DNA of 55,033 nucleotides from Flavobacteriaceae bacterium (GTDB lineage: Bacteria; Bacteroidota; Bacteroidia; Flavobacteriales; Flavobacteriaceae): contig JAGXIE010000111.1 in the NCBI GenBank assembly GCA_024635765.1, forward strand, positions 1-55,033. The letters run 5' to 3'. Positions 34,488 through 42,624 of the stretch are shown piece by piece (the first letter of the stretch is position 1; each line of letters starts with the position of its first letter). Both the position numbers and the translations under genes were made by a program. Under the pieces are notes generated by a model that ran no database searches, was not told the origin of the DNA, and was given only the letters and a program-made list of their open reading frames with translations.

Positions 34488-35099
34488 ATGAATACAAAAG
34501 AACATTGGGAAAACGTTTTTGAAACAAAATCCTTAAAAGAAGTGAGTTGGTATGAACCTATTCCTGAAACATCCCTTTCCTTTTTTAAAGAATCTAACAT
34601 TTCTAAATCAGCAAAGATTATTGATATCGGAGGAGGTGATAGCTTTTTGGTAGACCATTTATTAAAATTAGGATATACAGATATCACTGTGTTAGATATT
34701 TCAGAAGCCGCATTAGATAGAGTAAAACTACGTTTAAAAGATAAAGCTGATTATATAAAATGGATATTAGCTGATGCTGCTAATTTTTTACCACCTGAAA
34801 ATTATGACTTTTGGCACGATAGAGCTGCGTTTCATTTTTTAACAGATGAACAACGTGTAAGTAATTATGTGGAGACGGTTCAAAAGCATCTTATTAAGAA
34901 TGGTAATTTAGTCATTGGTACTTTTTCTGAAAATGGCCCAAAAAAATGTAGTGGTTTAGACATCCAACAATATTCAGAAACTACCATGACCAATCAATTT
35001 ATGACATATTTCAATAAAATAAGATGTATTAGAATTGACCATGAAACCCCTTTTGATACGAGTCAAAACTTCTTGTTTTGTTGGTTCAAAAGAAAATAA
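34488..35099 (+). CDS. SAM-dependent class I methyltransferase
   Basis: A 203-aa protein with the methyltransferase_11/25 fold. Motif I is IIDIGGGDSFLVDHLL (about 45-60), motif post-I has VLDISEAAL, and motif III-IV reads YDFWHDRAAFHFL. The start KEHWENVFETKSLKEVSWYEP is typical of small methyltransferases often found next to metal- and tellurite-resistance genes in Bacteroidota. The substrate is unknown; methylation of a metalloid or of a small thiol is possible from the neighbourhood. It is separated from the ATPase gene by 10 bp, so it probably belongs to the operon. Confidence 0.88.
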   Translation: MNTKEHWENVFETKSLKEVSWYEPIPETSLSFFKESNISKSAKIIDIGGGDSFLVDHLLKLGYTDITVLDISEAALDRVKLRLKDKADYIKWILADAANFLPPENYDFWHDRAAFHFLTDEQRVSNYVETVQKHLIKNGNLVIGTFSENGPKKCSGLDIQQYSETTMTNQFMTYFNKIRCIRIDHETPFDTSQNFLFCWFKRK

Positions 35100-35175
35100 A
35101 AATATTCAATTGAAAATCCGTGAGCTGGTAATAAGGTGTTCGTCAGTCGTTCCATTTTGTTCCATAAAACATATC

Positions 35176-35263
35176 TGCAAGCCAATTATCAATTTTAATG
35201 TCATTGAGAGCAGAGCGAAGCAATCTCATAATCAATAATATTCTTTTATACAAAGGGCTTGCA
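35176..35263. repeat. Hairpin region containing a REP-like sequence
   Basis: TGCAAGCC (35176-35183) and GGCTTGCA (35256-35263) are inverted and enclose a sequence with the widespread REP-like form GTCATTGAGAG...GAAGCAATCTC (35200-35227). This follows the methyltransferase gene. It may end transcription, or may be a scar of an earlier insertion. Confidence 0.45.
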
Positions 35264-35323
35264 TATACGACAAATAGCCCCACGCTTTGAACAGACCGTT
35301 CCCGAACATGCAAAAGATAAATT

Positions 35324-35434
35324 ATGGTTTTTGCAAGTGGTTTAGCAAGAAGGTGGGAGGCAGTATTTGCAGTTGTTGGTGTGGCTTTGTTTTTTCTTAT
35401 TGGCCATTTTGAAAAAAATAATTTTAAGTTGTAA
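35324..35434 (+). pseudogene. Decayed C-terminal fragment of the P1B ATPase gene
   Basis: This 36-codon frame encodes GLARRWEAVFAVVGVALFF, which matches GLATMWEAVFADVGVALLA at the C-terminus of the ZntA-like protein at 34477. The DNA is also similar (TGGTTTAGCAA, TGGGAGGCAGTATTTGC). The conserved Asp is replaced by Val. It is a remnant of a second ATPase copy, in the same orientation, about 950 bp downstream of its parent. Confidence 0.7.
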
Positions 35435-35499
35435 AAATAAGAATGACATATTTTAAGGGAAACAAAAAAAGTAATTCATTTTATAGATTTAGTTTGCAT

Positions 35500-35683
35500 A
35501 ACCCATTGCAGCCCATTTCCCTCCATTCCGTTGCTCTTCATTGCGAGAAATGCGCTTCATTAAAAAAAGTCTTGGACACGACTTCAAAGCTTCCGATTTC
35601 CATTCCACTTGACCGCCTATTCCCGAGAAAATCGGGAAGCGGCCAAACTCCATTCCAATCTCCAACCTTAAATTCAAGTCCGC
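35500..35683. repeat. Structured intergenic repeat R1, copy B
   Basis: It shares with copies A and C the blocks CAGCCCATT, TCCATTCCGTTGC, GCGCTTCATTAA, ACTCCATTCC and AAGTCCGC. Inside it TTCCCGA and TCGGGAA form a perfect hairpin (about 35619-35637), flanked by CCGC/GCGG. It follows the decayed ATPase fragment. Confidence 0.75.
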
Positions 35684-35711
35684 TTACATCCCAAATCTGA
35701 TTGATAATTTA

Positions 35712-35902
35712 GTTTCACAAACCACTGCAGCCCATTCCCACTCCATTCCGTTGCGCTTCATTACGGGAAATGCGCTTCATTAAGAAGTCTTGGACACAAC
35801 CCTAAAATTCGAAATTTCCATTCCGCACTTCCCGCTGAATCCCGATAGCTATCGGGAGCGGGACACTCCATTCCCAATCCCAAATTTCAGGATTAAGTCC
35901 GC
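35712..35902. repeat. Structured intergenic repeat R1, copy C
   Basis: This copy follows copy B after about 220 bp in the same orientation. The two share the leading TAGTTT...GCAGCCCATT. Here GCGCTTCATTA-type blocks occur twice. The inner hairpin is TCCCGAT/ATCGGGA with an AGCT centre (about 35842-35859), flanked by CCCGC/GCGGG. The hairpin sequence differs from that of copy B but the pairing is kept. Confidence 0.75.
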
Positions 35903-36131
35903 CAGAAAAGGAACTTTATTTAGCAATTGGTTCCGCTTGCTTTGATTTTATACTTCACAAGATATTTAGTTCCACATCCCGAGCCATCACTGCCCTTACC
36001 TTTTTTTGACAGCAAAACAACAACATTCATTTTTGGACGCCAGCATAAAGCCACTACGCTTTTTATATGCCTTACCAAACCTGAATATTGTACCAGACCA
36101 AGCAACAAAAAAAGGTAACAGCGACGGCTCT

Positions 36132-36266
36132 ATGGGAAGTAAATCTAAAACGAATCTTATGAAATCTTACAAAATCAATAAAAAGCAAGCAGAACCAAAG
36201 TTAAAAAAACAAAAAAGAGAAAACGCTTTGGATATAATAAGTAAATCAATCTCAAAACTTGTCTGA
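36132..36266 (+). CDS. Small lysine-rich ORF (uncertain)
   Basis: This 44-codon frame begins MGSKSKTNLMKSYKINKKQ and ends SISKLV. It is rich in Lys and has no motif I recognise. It precedes the SSB gene by 42 bp. The frame may simply be chance in an AT-rich gap. Between the end of repeat R1 copy C (35902) and this ORF I see only a GCATAAAGCCA/CGCTT similarity to the sequence that follows copy A. Confidence 0.3.
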   Translation: MGSKSKTNLMKSYKINKKQAEPKLKKQKRENALDIISKSISKLV

Positions 36267-36308
36267 ATGGTTCAGATGGGTCAATATTAACCTTTAAATA
36301 TTTTTATC

Positions 36309-36665
36309 ATGAGTACATTAAAAAACAAAGTACAGTTAATTGGCAACGTTGGAAACGAGCCAGAAATCACGAACCTTGATAGCGGAAAGAAAGTCGCTAA
36401 ATTCTCAATCGCAACCAATGAGTTTTACAAAAACGCAAAGGGAGAGAAAGAACAGGACACCCAATGGCACACTATTGTAGCATGGGGAAAGACTGCCGAA
36501 ATCATTGAGAAATATGTGGGCAAGGGAAAAGAAGTTGCCCTGGAAGGCAAATTGACATCACGCTCTTATGAAACCAAAGAGGGAGAAAAACGATACGTTA
36601 CCGAAGTGGTAGTGAACGAAATCCTGCTTTTGGGAGTGAAAGGCGATGACAAAGCCGATAAATAG
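36309..36665 (+). CDS. ssb: Single-stranded DNA-binding protein
   Basis: A 118-aa OB-fold SSB. It shows the classic start MSTLKNKVQLIGNVGNEPEI, followed by KKVAKFSIATNEFYKN, TQWHTIVAWGKTAEIIEKYVGKGKEVALEGKL and RSYETKEGEKRYVTEVVVNEILLL (landmarks along residues 1-110). It lacks the long acidic tail of chromosomal SSB, which is usual for mobile-element copies. It coats single-stranded DNA during transfer and replication. It is a separate transcription unit with its own terminator. Confidence 0.93.
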   Translation: MSTLKNKVQLIGNVGNEPEITNLDSGKKVAKFSIATNEFYKNAKGEKEQDTQWHTIVAWGKTAEIIEKYVGKGKEVALEGKLTSRSYETKEGEKRYVTEVVVNEILLLGVKGDDKADK

Positions 36666-36673
36666 TCGAAATT

Positions 36674-36710
36674 AAAGAGGGCGTTCCTTCCAAAAGATGC
36701 GCCCTCTTTT
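36674..36710 (+). terminator. Intrinsic terminator after ssb
   Basis: AAAGAGGGCG (36674-36683) pairs with CGCCCTCTTT (36700-36709), with a 16-nt loop and a T-run in the 3' arm. It starts 8 bp after the ssb stop. Confidence 0.85.
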
Positions 36711-36738
36711 CATTATTAACTTCTTAAAGAAAATCACA

Positions 36739-37119
36739 ATGAAAGATAAAGTTAACGAAATAAAAGCGGGATTGCAACATTTTCACGGTTCTGAACTATT
36801 TTTTCAAATCCCATTGATACGAACCCGATTTACCGATGGCATTAAATATTTGGCAGACGTTGCCAATTGTTTTTGGTTGGTTACGGACACTTCGGTAATT
36901 GGTCGGAGTCTGATGGATAAAAGTTATTTTATTACCATCGATTTCAAAAGGCTAACGAAAGAGGAACAGGAAAAATTCGGGTGTGAAGCTATTATCACGT
37001 ATGGAGATGGAAACGACCTAATTTTTGAAAAACACAGATACAATGTGACCGATTTCCCATTGGATGAATTGCGCCTGTATTTTATAGATAATACGTTAAT
37101 GCTTCCGAGCGAATACTAA
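36739..37119 (+). CDS. DUF6876 family protein
   Basis: A 126-aa ICE backbone protein of the DUF6876 family, whose function is unknown. It starts MKDKVNEIKAGLQHFHGSELFFQ and contains GIKYLADVANCFWLVTD, both typical of this family. The C-terminal part reads DFPLDELRLYFIDNTLMLPSEY. No catalytic motif is visible. I use the ATG at 36739, since the upstream in-frame start lies inside the ssb terminator. It is followed 11 bp later by a small hypothetical gene. Confidence 0.8.
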   Translation: MKDKVNEIKAGLQHFHGSELFFQIPLIRTRFTDGIKYLADVANCFWLVTDTSVIGRSLMDKSYFITIDFKRLTKEEQEKFGCEAIITYGDGNDLIFEKHRYNVTDFPLDELRLYFIDNTLMLPSEY

Positions 37120-37130
37120 ATCCTTGAATT

Positions 37131-37328
37131 ATGGTCTATCTAAATTTTACGGATTTAAACGAAGAAGCTCAAGAACGTTTGCTCAAATCATCCAAAGAAG
37201 ATGTAAAGCATAAATATGGCAAGAATCTAATCGAATATGCATCAAGTCACAATGTGAGTTTGGACAAGATGCTGGACGAAGAAGCATTGAGGAATTTATA
37301 TTCTTATCAATATGTATTTAATATATGA
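37131..37328 (+). CDS. Small hypothetical ICE protein
   Basis: A 65-aa protein beginning MVYLNFTDLNEEAQERLLKSSKEDV. It is predicted to be helical and acidic, with no known motif. It is likely co-transcribed with the DUF6876 gene 11 bp upstream. A weak terminator (GACCT/AGGTC stem, T-run at 37379-37384) follows. Confidence 0.6.
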   Translation: MVYLNFTDLNEEAQERLLKSSKEDVKHKYGKNLIEYASSHNVSLDKMLDEEALRNLYSYQYVFNI

Positions 37329-37356
37329 CAACAAAAAATGATGAATTTTAAAATTG

Positions 37357-37384
37357 GACCTTCAGTTATTTGGAGGTCTTTTTT
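37357..37384 (+). terminator. Weak intrinsic terminator
   Basis: GACCT (37357-37361) and AGGTC (37374-37378) form a short stem followed by T-rich DNA. It lies 28 bp after the small hypothetical gene. Confidence 0.5.
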
Positions 37385-37532
37385 ATTGTGTTTTGATTTC
37401 ATTATTCGCAAGGTTTTCAAATCCTCATTAGGAATAATTCTAAAATACCGATTAACCAATCTTAAAAAATTCAATTCTAATTTCAGTCCTTGAAAAAGCC
37501 ATTACATTTTCGGATGGAATGGTATTTTTTTT

Positions 37533-37585
37533 GTCCAGCGAGCTGGACGAAAAGGAATAGCAAGAGGGTAACACGCGATGCGATG
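37533..37585. other. Candidate origin of transfer (oriT)
   Basis: GTCCAGC (37533-37539) and GCTGGAC (37542-37548) form a perfect 7-bp inverted repeat with a 2-bp centre. It is followed by AGCAAGAGGGTAACACGCG and a GATGCGATG repeat (37559-37585). The site is in the 398-bp gene-free gap directly upstream of the mobilisation genes, where an oriT is expected. No nick site has been identified; the call rests on position and symmetry. Confidence 0.45.
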
Positions 37586-37726
37586 TTTCAATTTTAAGTT
37601 TTTCCAAAACAGCAGTAAAATCAGTACTTAAGAGTGGTTGTTCATTTTGAAATTTCAAATTTCAGCATTGTTTTTTTAGAAAAAAGCCTTTCAGCCCAAT
37701 AGAATCAATAAAAAAATTCAGAAAAA

Positions 37727-38110
37727 ATGGATAAAGGATATGAAAAAGAGCGATTTGAGATGCTTGGGATAAAAGCTTCAGTCGCATTAAGGTTTCGGAA
37801 ATTTTGTAGAAAAATGTCAAAATCGCAATCGATGACTTTGCTTTTGATGCTCGATTTTTTTGAAGGTAATGGCATATCACCCAATGAATCAATGGGACCC
37901 AAAATGCAAACGTTGGAAGCTCTGATTAAAAAGCGAATTAATGGGGTTATTGCCATCATGAAGGATATCGAAAAGAATCAGACCAAGCCAACCGTCGCCA
38001 TGTTACAATCACTTTTTGAAGAAGTCGAACCCATCAAAAAACCACGCATGTTAGAGAAAAGTCCTGAAGAATTTAAAGCTCAATTTGAAAATAAAAAAAC
38101 GGATTTATAA
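37727..38110 (+). CDS. BfmA/BtgA-family mobilisation protein
   Basis: A 127-aa protein resembling the BfmA/BtgA accessory mobilisation proteins of Bacteroidota. Residues 10-55 (FEMLGIKASVALRFRKFCRKMSKSQSMTLLLMLDFFE) look like a ribbon-helix-helix or similar DNA-binding domain. The rest is helical and charged. It probably binds oriT and assists the relaxase. It lies directly upstream of the DUF5712 gene (ATG overlapping region) and just right of the candidate oriT. Confidence 0.85.
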   Translation: MDKGYEKERFEMLGIKASVALRFRKFCRKMSKSQSMTLLLMLDFFEGNGISPNESMGPKMQTLEALIKKRINGVIAIMKDIEKNQTKPTVAMLQSLFEEVEPIKKPRMLEKSPEEFKAQFENKKTDL

Positions 38111-38111
38111 T

Positions 38112-39140
38112 ATGTATATCACAATCACTCCACAAAAATTGACATCAACCTACGCTCAAAGTGTTGCCGATTTCGTGGATTATTTAGAGAAGGAAAATGA
38201 AGGTCTGGAGCAGAATGATATGGAGCATTTCTTCAATCAATATGGCGATGAAATTTCAACGGAACAGGTAGTCAAGGACATCAATGAGAACACCGCAAAA
38301 CTGAAAAAGGTCGAACCAAAATTTTATTCCATTACTGTGAACCCAAGTAAATATGAATTGAGCCGGTTACAGAATAGTAGCCAAGATTTAAAACTTTATA
38401 CCAGAGCATTGATGGAAGATTATGTCACCTCCTTCAATCGGGAATTGAATGGAAAACCGATTTCAATTGATGACATCAAGTACTTCGCTAAAATCGAGCA
38501 CCAAAGAACTTTTAAAGGTACTGACCGTCAAATCATCGAAAATCAACCCTTCGCAACGAAAATTCTTCAGCTTAAACAGGATATGAGAAAAGTACAGCGT
38601 GGCGAACTTGAAGACAATAGTTCAAAAATAAAATCCAAGATAGCCAAGCTTGAAAAAGAAGCTCCACATCAACAAAACGGAAAACGCATCGTACAGGGAA
38701 TGAAAAAAGACGGCAACCAAAGCCATATTCATATTATCGTAAGTCGAAAGGATGCATCAAATTCCGTCAGTCTTTCGCCAGGAAGTAAATACAAAGCTTC
38801 TGAAGTGATGATGAATGGCAAGTTGGTCAAAAGAGGTTTCGATAGGGATGGCTTTTTTCTAAAGGCAGAAAAAACCTTTGACAGTACTTTTGGTTATAAG
38901 CGGAATTATGCAGAGAGCTATCAATCTAAAAAGGATTATATCAAAAATCCAAAACTCTATTTCTCAACCTTGTTGGGATTGCCGAAAAGTGAAAGAGCGC
39001 TTGCCTTTAAAATTCTGGCAAAATCGGGAATTCACATTCCGAGCATCCCAACCAACAAAGTTCAATTGGCATTGAAAGTCATCAATCGACTGAAAAGAGG
39101 CGCTGACATTGCCATTAAGTCTGGTTCAATAGACATATAA
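38112..39140 (+). CDS. MobB-like relaxase-family protein (DUF5712)
   Basis: A 342-aa mobilisation protein. It belongs to the DUF5712/MobB type found in flavobacterial ICEs. A HIH metal-binding pair sits at residues 205-207 (QSHIHIIVSRKD), as in MOB-type relaxases, and conserved Tyr residues are in the first half (Tyr72, Tyr81). The C-terminus (KLYFSTLLGLPKSERALAFKILAKSGIHIPSIPTNK) is basic and probably contacts DNA. It would nick oriT and lead the strand to the coupling protein encoded next, 4 bp downstream. The start at 38112 is the ATG two bases after the BfmA stop; the longer frame would overlap BfmA. Confidence 0.8.
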   Translation: MYITITPQKLTSTYAQSVADFVDYLEKENEGLEQNDMEHFFNQYGDEISTEQVVKDINENTAKLKKVEPKFYSITVNPSKYELSRLQNSSQDLKLYTRALMEDYVTSFNRELNGKPISIDDIKYFAKIEHQRTFKGTDRQIIENQPFATKILQLKQDMRKVQRGELEDNSSKIKSKIAKLEKEAPHQQNGKRIVQGMKKDGNQSHIHIIVSRKDASNSVSLSPGSKYKASEVMMNGKLVKRGFDRDGFFLKAEKTFDSTFGYKRNYAESYQSKKDYIKNPKLYFSTLLGLPKSERALAFKILAKSGIHIPSIPTNKVQLALKVINRLKRGADIAIKSGSIDI

Positions 39141-39144
39141 AATC

Positions 39145-40737
39145 ATGGAAACTCACAGCGTAATCTTCATTTCAGGTTCAATAGTAAGTGCAGGCATCCT
39201 GTTTTATTTGATGTATCGATATACCAAATATGCTTTTGCCGTCAACTTACTATTAATTGTAATCTTTGGATTTGTATTGTTGTTGGAATATCAAACGGTT
39301 TTTTATCAAATCAAATCCACCCTTTTTATGATTTGCCCGATTTTATTAATCAATACTGTCCTATATGTGTTTCTGCATAAGCCAGATGATGGAAATTTAA
39401 TTTCGAAAACTTATCAGGTCGTGTTCAAATTAAATCACGGCAATTTCAAACTTAACAATATCAAAAGAGGTGCATCGATTATCGGTTCAGCAGGGAGCGG
39501 AAAGACTGAAAGTGTCGTTTATGGATTTCTGAAACATTTTAGGAAACAATCCTTTTCAGGTGTTATTCATGATTATAAAGATTTTGAGATTACAGAAATG
39601 GCCTATCCCCTTTTTAACTCTGAACAATTCAATTTCTTTATTATTTCTTTTGATAGAATTTTTCATCGGGTCAATCCCATTGCACCTCGCTATCTTCCAA
39701 ATGAGGAAAGTGTCAACGAGGTGTCAAGGGCTCTCATCGAGAATCTATTGGAGCAAAAAGAGTCTGGTAGCATTGGGACAAGTAAATTTTTCAATGATGC
39801 AGCGGAAGGCTTGATTGGTGGTCTGATATGGAAATTGAAAACTTCCTATCCGCAACTTTGTACGCTTCCGCATTTGATTGCCGTGTATCAATATTTGGAT
39901 ACCGACAGTTTAATTTCATTTTTAGAATCCAATAACACCTCCAGAGCTATGGCAGATGCCTTTATCAGCGGAAAGGATTCAGAGCGTCAAACGGCAGGTG
40001 TCAAAAGCACCTTGGCCAATGCATTGAAAAAGATAAGTACCCAACATATCTTTATGGCACTTTCCGCAGATGAAGTCCCGTTGGATATCAATAATCAAAG
40101 CAAACCAACCATTATTTCAGTGGTCAACAACCCGAAATACGAAACTGCTTTTTCGCCAGTCATAGCAACCATCATTCACACCATCACAAAACAGATGAGC
40201 GTCCGGAACTCCAGACCATCCTTTTTGATGATGGAGGAAGCACCAACCATCCGACTGTTGAATATGCACCGCATTCCAGCAACTTTGCGGAGTTATAATA
40301 TTGCGACCATTTATGTGATGCAGGACAAAATTCAAAATGATATCATGTATGGGGATAAAGCCAGTAAAGCGATTTTGAGCAATCTGTCCTATCAATTTTT
40401 CGGAAAAGTCAATGACCCAGACACCGCGAAATATTACGAACGATTTTTTGAAATAGTGAAGAAAGAAACCACAAGCGTCAATCGTGGACATAATCTCAAT
40501 TTTGATACAAGAGTTACGACAGGAGAACGTGAAGTAGCTAAAATTAGAGCTGATGCATTTTTTCGTTTAAAGCAAGGCGAGTTTATCACGTTTGCTGATG
40601 GAGAGGATAGGAAAGTGCAGTTTAAACTTTATGACATCGAAAGGGAGTTACCCAATGATTTGATTGAATTTACTGATGCTGATTTGGAGACTAATTTTGA
40701 TAGGGTTTATGAAGAAGTTAGAGCTATCTTTAAATAA
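39145..40737 (+). CDS. Type IV coupling protein (VirD4/TraG family)
   Basis: A 530-aa coupling ATPase that links the relaxosome with the type IV channel. Three N-terminal membrane segments (about 5-25, 31-48, 59-77) precede a P-loop domain with IIGSAGSGKTES (Walker A 114-121) and FLMMEEAPTIRL (Walker B, about 357-362). VINNPKYETAF-type and LSNLSYQFFGKVNDPDTAKYYERFF blocks match the TraD/TraG_C-type region. It is part of a mobilisation operon with BfmA and MobB. It is encoded apart from the tra operon, which runs on the other strand. Confidence 0.92.
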   Translation: METHSVIFISGSIVSAGILFYLMYRYTKYAFAVNLLLIVIFGFVLLLEYQTVFYQIKSTLFMICPILLINTVLYVFLHKPDDGNLISKTYQVVFKLNHGNFKLNNIKRGASIIGSAGSGKTESVVYGFLKHFRKQSFSGVIHDYKDFEITEMAYPLFNSEQFNFFIISFDRIFHRVNPIAPRYLPNEESVNEVSRALIENLLEQKESGSIGTSKFFNDAAEGLIGGLIWKLKTSYPQLCTLPHLIAVYQYLDTDSLISFLESNNTSRAMADAFISGKDSERQTAGVKSTLANALKKISTQHIFMALSADEVPLDINNQSKPTIISVVNNPKYETAFSPVIATIIHTITKQMSVRNSRPSFLMMEEAPTIRLLNMHRIPATLRSYNIATIYVMQDKIQNDIMYGDKASKAILSNLSYQFFGKVNDPDTAKYYERFFEIVKKETTSVNRGHNLNFDTRVTTGEREVAKIRADAFFRLKQGEFITFADGEDRKVQFKLYDIERELPNDLIEFTDADLETNFDRVYEEVRAIFK

Positions 40738-40772
40738 TCAAATAAAATTATGACTTATCCAAGAGTTTAATT

Positions 40773-40828
40773 TGTCAAGTAAATAATGGAATAAACTTGA
40801 CATTTAAAGGTTTATTTACTTATCTTTG
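40773..40828 (+). promoter_or_regulatory. Promoter and operator of the AbiE operon
   Basis: TTG (40797-40799), 21 bp, then TATCTTTG (40821-40828): a textbook Bacteroidota promoter. TGTCAAGT (40773-40780) and ACTTGACA (40795-40802) form a perfect 8-bp inverted repeat that covers the -33 element. AbiEi antitoxins are known to repress their own promoters through inverted repeats. The transcript would start about 7 bp before the antitoxin ATG. Confidence 0.75.
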
Positions 40829-40841
40829 CGCAATAGATATT

Positions 40842-41567
40842 ATGAATATAACAACTGCTATAAGAACTAAAGTGAATCGTATGGAAACAGGAGATGTGTT
40901 TACATACGACACTCTTGACATACCACAAAGTGAACTTACTGCTGCTGCTAAAGCGTTAAGCAGGATGGTCAAAAAGGGAATAATTAGGCGTTATAAAAAT
41001 GGTCTGTATTACAAACCCAAATCAACAATCTTTGGAGAAATAAAACCCAGAGAAGATGTCCTGCTTGAAAAATATTTGTTTGAGAACAATAAGCAAATTG
41101 CCTACGTTACAGGCGTTCGATTATATAATCAGTTGGGTTTGACGTCACAAGTGTCCAATGTCATTAAAGTGGCGAGCAAGGATAAACAGATAAAAACCAC
41201 AATAGGCAACATTAAGGTAAAACCTTCAAAGAGTTATGTCGAAGTGACTAAAAACAATGTTCCCTTATTACAGATTTTGGATGTTATCAAGGATTTCAAT
41301 TCAATTCCAGATTTTGACAAGGAACAAGGAATTACATTCTTAAAGGAAAAAATTGGTGCTCTTTCCTATAACGATAAAAATAAAATGGTTTCATTTGCCA
41401 AAAAATACCCACCCAAGGTAAGAGCCATGTTAGGTGCGCTATTGGAAAACATATCTATGGAAGAATTGAGCAATTCTCTAAAGGATTCCATCAATTATTT
41501 AAGTTTGTATGAATTTGGGATTAGCAAAAAAACATTGCCAACTATAAAAAACTGGAACATTGCCTAA
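40842..41567 (+). CDS. AbiEi-type antitoxin (DUF6088)
   Basis: A 241-aa antitoxin of the type IV AbiE system. An N-terminal winged helix (residues about 15-60: GDVFTYDTLDIPQSELTAAAKALSRMVKKGIIRRYKNG) binds DNA, and a long C-terminal domain (about 85-241) is needed to neutralise the toxin. The family label DUF6088 fits. The ATG at 40842 is chosen because the promoter's -7 box ends at 40828; the longer frame begins at 40797, inside the promoter. The toxin gene follows with overlapping stop/start (TAATG). Confidence 0.88.
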   Translation: MNITTAIRTKVNRMETGDVFTYDTLDIPQSELTAAAKALSRMVKKGIIRRYKNGLYYKPKSTIFGEIKPREDVLLEKYLFENNKQIAYVTGVRLYNQLGLTSQVSNVIKVASKDKQIKTTIGNIKVKPSKSYVEVTKNNVPLLQILDVIKDFNSIPDFDKEQGITFLKEKIGALSYNDKNKMVSFAKKYPPKVRAMLGALLENISMEELSNSLKDSINYLSLYEFGISKKTLPTIKNWNIA

Positions 41568-42547
41568 TGAAACTACATAATTACAAAGAAGCTTTTGAAG
41601 GTGCCATTGTCGCTACTGCAGAACATCTTGGAATTTCAGAAATATATATCGAAAAAGACTATTGGGTAACTTATGCCCTAAAGCAAATTTTCACGGATAA
41701 AAACGCTAAAAACATTGCCGTTTTTAAAGGCGGTACTTCCCTATCTAAATGTTATGGTATCATCGAACGATTCTCGGAGGATATCGATTTAGTGGTTATA
41801 CAAGAGGACGAAGACACCGGAAATGCTCTAAAGAATAAACTTAAAACGGTTACAGAATCAGTAACCGAACCTTTGAAATACGTACCAGAACATCCATTGG
41901 AAAATAAGATGGGAAAGATTCGGAAACTCGTCTATGAATATGAAAAAGTCGGTGCAAAAGGTTCGTATGGCCAAGTTCGAGACCAGATAGTATTGGAAGT
42001 TTCAAGTTTGGGAAATTCACACCCTTCAAAAAAGGTAAAAATCCAAACAATGATTGTCAAATTCATTGCAGCCAAAAATAACATCGACTTGATTCGATTT
42101 TACGAATTAGAACCTTTTGATGTGACTGCCCTTTCCATAGAACGTACATTTTGCGAAAAAATCATCAGCCTTGTTCGGTTTTCCTATACCGAACATCCTT
42201 TGGAGGATTTATCGAATAAAATTCGTCATACCTATGATTTGCACCAACTGCTAAAAGAGAAATCAATAAAATCTTTTTTAGATTCGAATGATTTTCAAAA
42301 AATGCTGGTTCAAGTTGGAAACGATGATGATAAGGCAATCCCAAATGATAAAGATTGGCTGTCCAAACACCCGTCAGATTCGTTATTTTTTAGAGAAATG
42401 GAGAAAGTATGGGAAACGTTGAGTAAAACTTATAGTGGTTCTTTTAAAGAGTTGCTAACTGGAGAGTTGCCAGATGAAAAGGAGGTATTTCAATCTTTGA
42501 TGAAAATTGGGTCAAGACTAAAGGAAATAAAATGGAACATCAGCTGA
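41567..42547 (+). CDS. AbiEii/AbiGii-type nucleotidyltransferase toxin
   Basis: A 326-aa member of the AbiEii toxin family. The nucleotidyltransferase signature is FKGGTSLSKCY (about 53-63) followed by the catalytic Asp pair in RFSEDIDLVV (about 68-77). Further blocks are VEVSSLGN-like LEVSSLGNSHP and FDVTALSIERTFCEKIISLVRFS. AbiEii proteins modify tRNA or other targets and cause growth arrest; they were first described as phage abortive-infection proteins. It is translationally coupled to the antitoxin and followed by a terminator. Confidence 0.9.
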   Translation: MKLHNYKEAFEGAIVATAEHLGISEIYIEKDYWVTYALKQIFTDKNAKNIAVFKGGTSLSKCYGIIERFSEDIDLVVIQEDEDTGNALKNKLKTVTESVTEPLKYVPEHPLENKMGKIRKLVYEYEKVGAKGSYGQVRDQIVLEVSSLGNSHPSKKVKIQTMIVKFIAAKNNIDLIRFYELEPFDVTALSIERTFCEKIISLVRFSYTEHPLEDLSNKIRHTYDLHQLLKEKSIKSFLDSNDFQKMLVQVGNDDDKAIPNDKDWLSKHPSDSLFFREMEKVWETLSKTYSGSFKELLTGELPDEKEVFQSLMKIGSRLKEIKWNIS

Positions 42548-42624
42548 CTATAAAAACTACCCTCATTGGATTTATATATATGCATCCTTTGTAATTTGTT
42601 GAATCGGAATTAGTCAACAATTTG

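Noticed and set aside
35443-36118. Short frames (about 60-85 codons) across repeats R1-B and R1-C
   Set aside because: They read through structured repeats and hairpins, and similar frames do not persist between the copies.
37452-37658. 68-codon reverse-strand frame before bfmA
   Set aside because: It covers the candidate oriT inverted repeat, has a low-complexity Ser run and no motif; likely non-coding.
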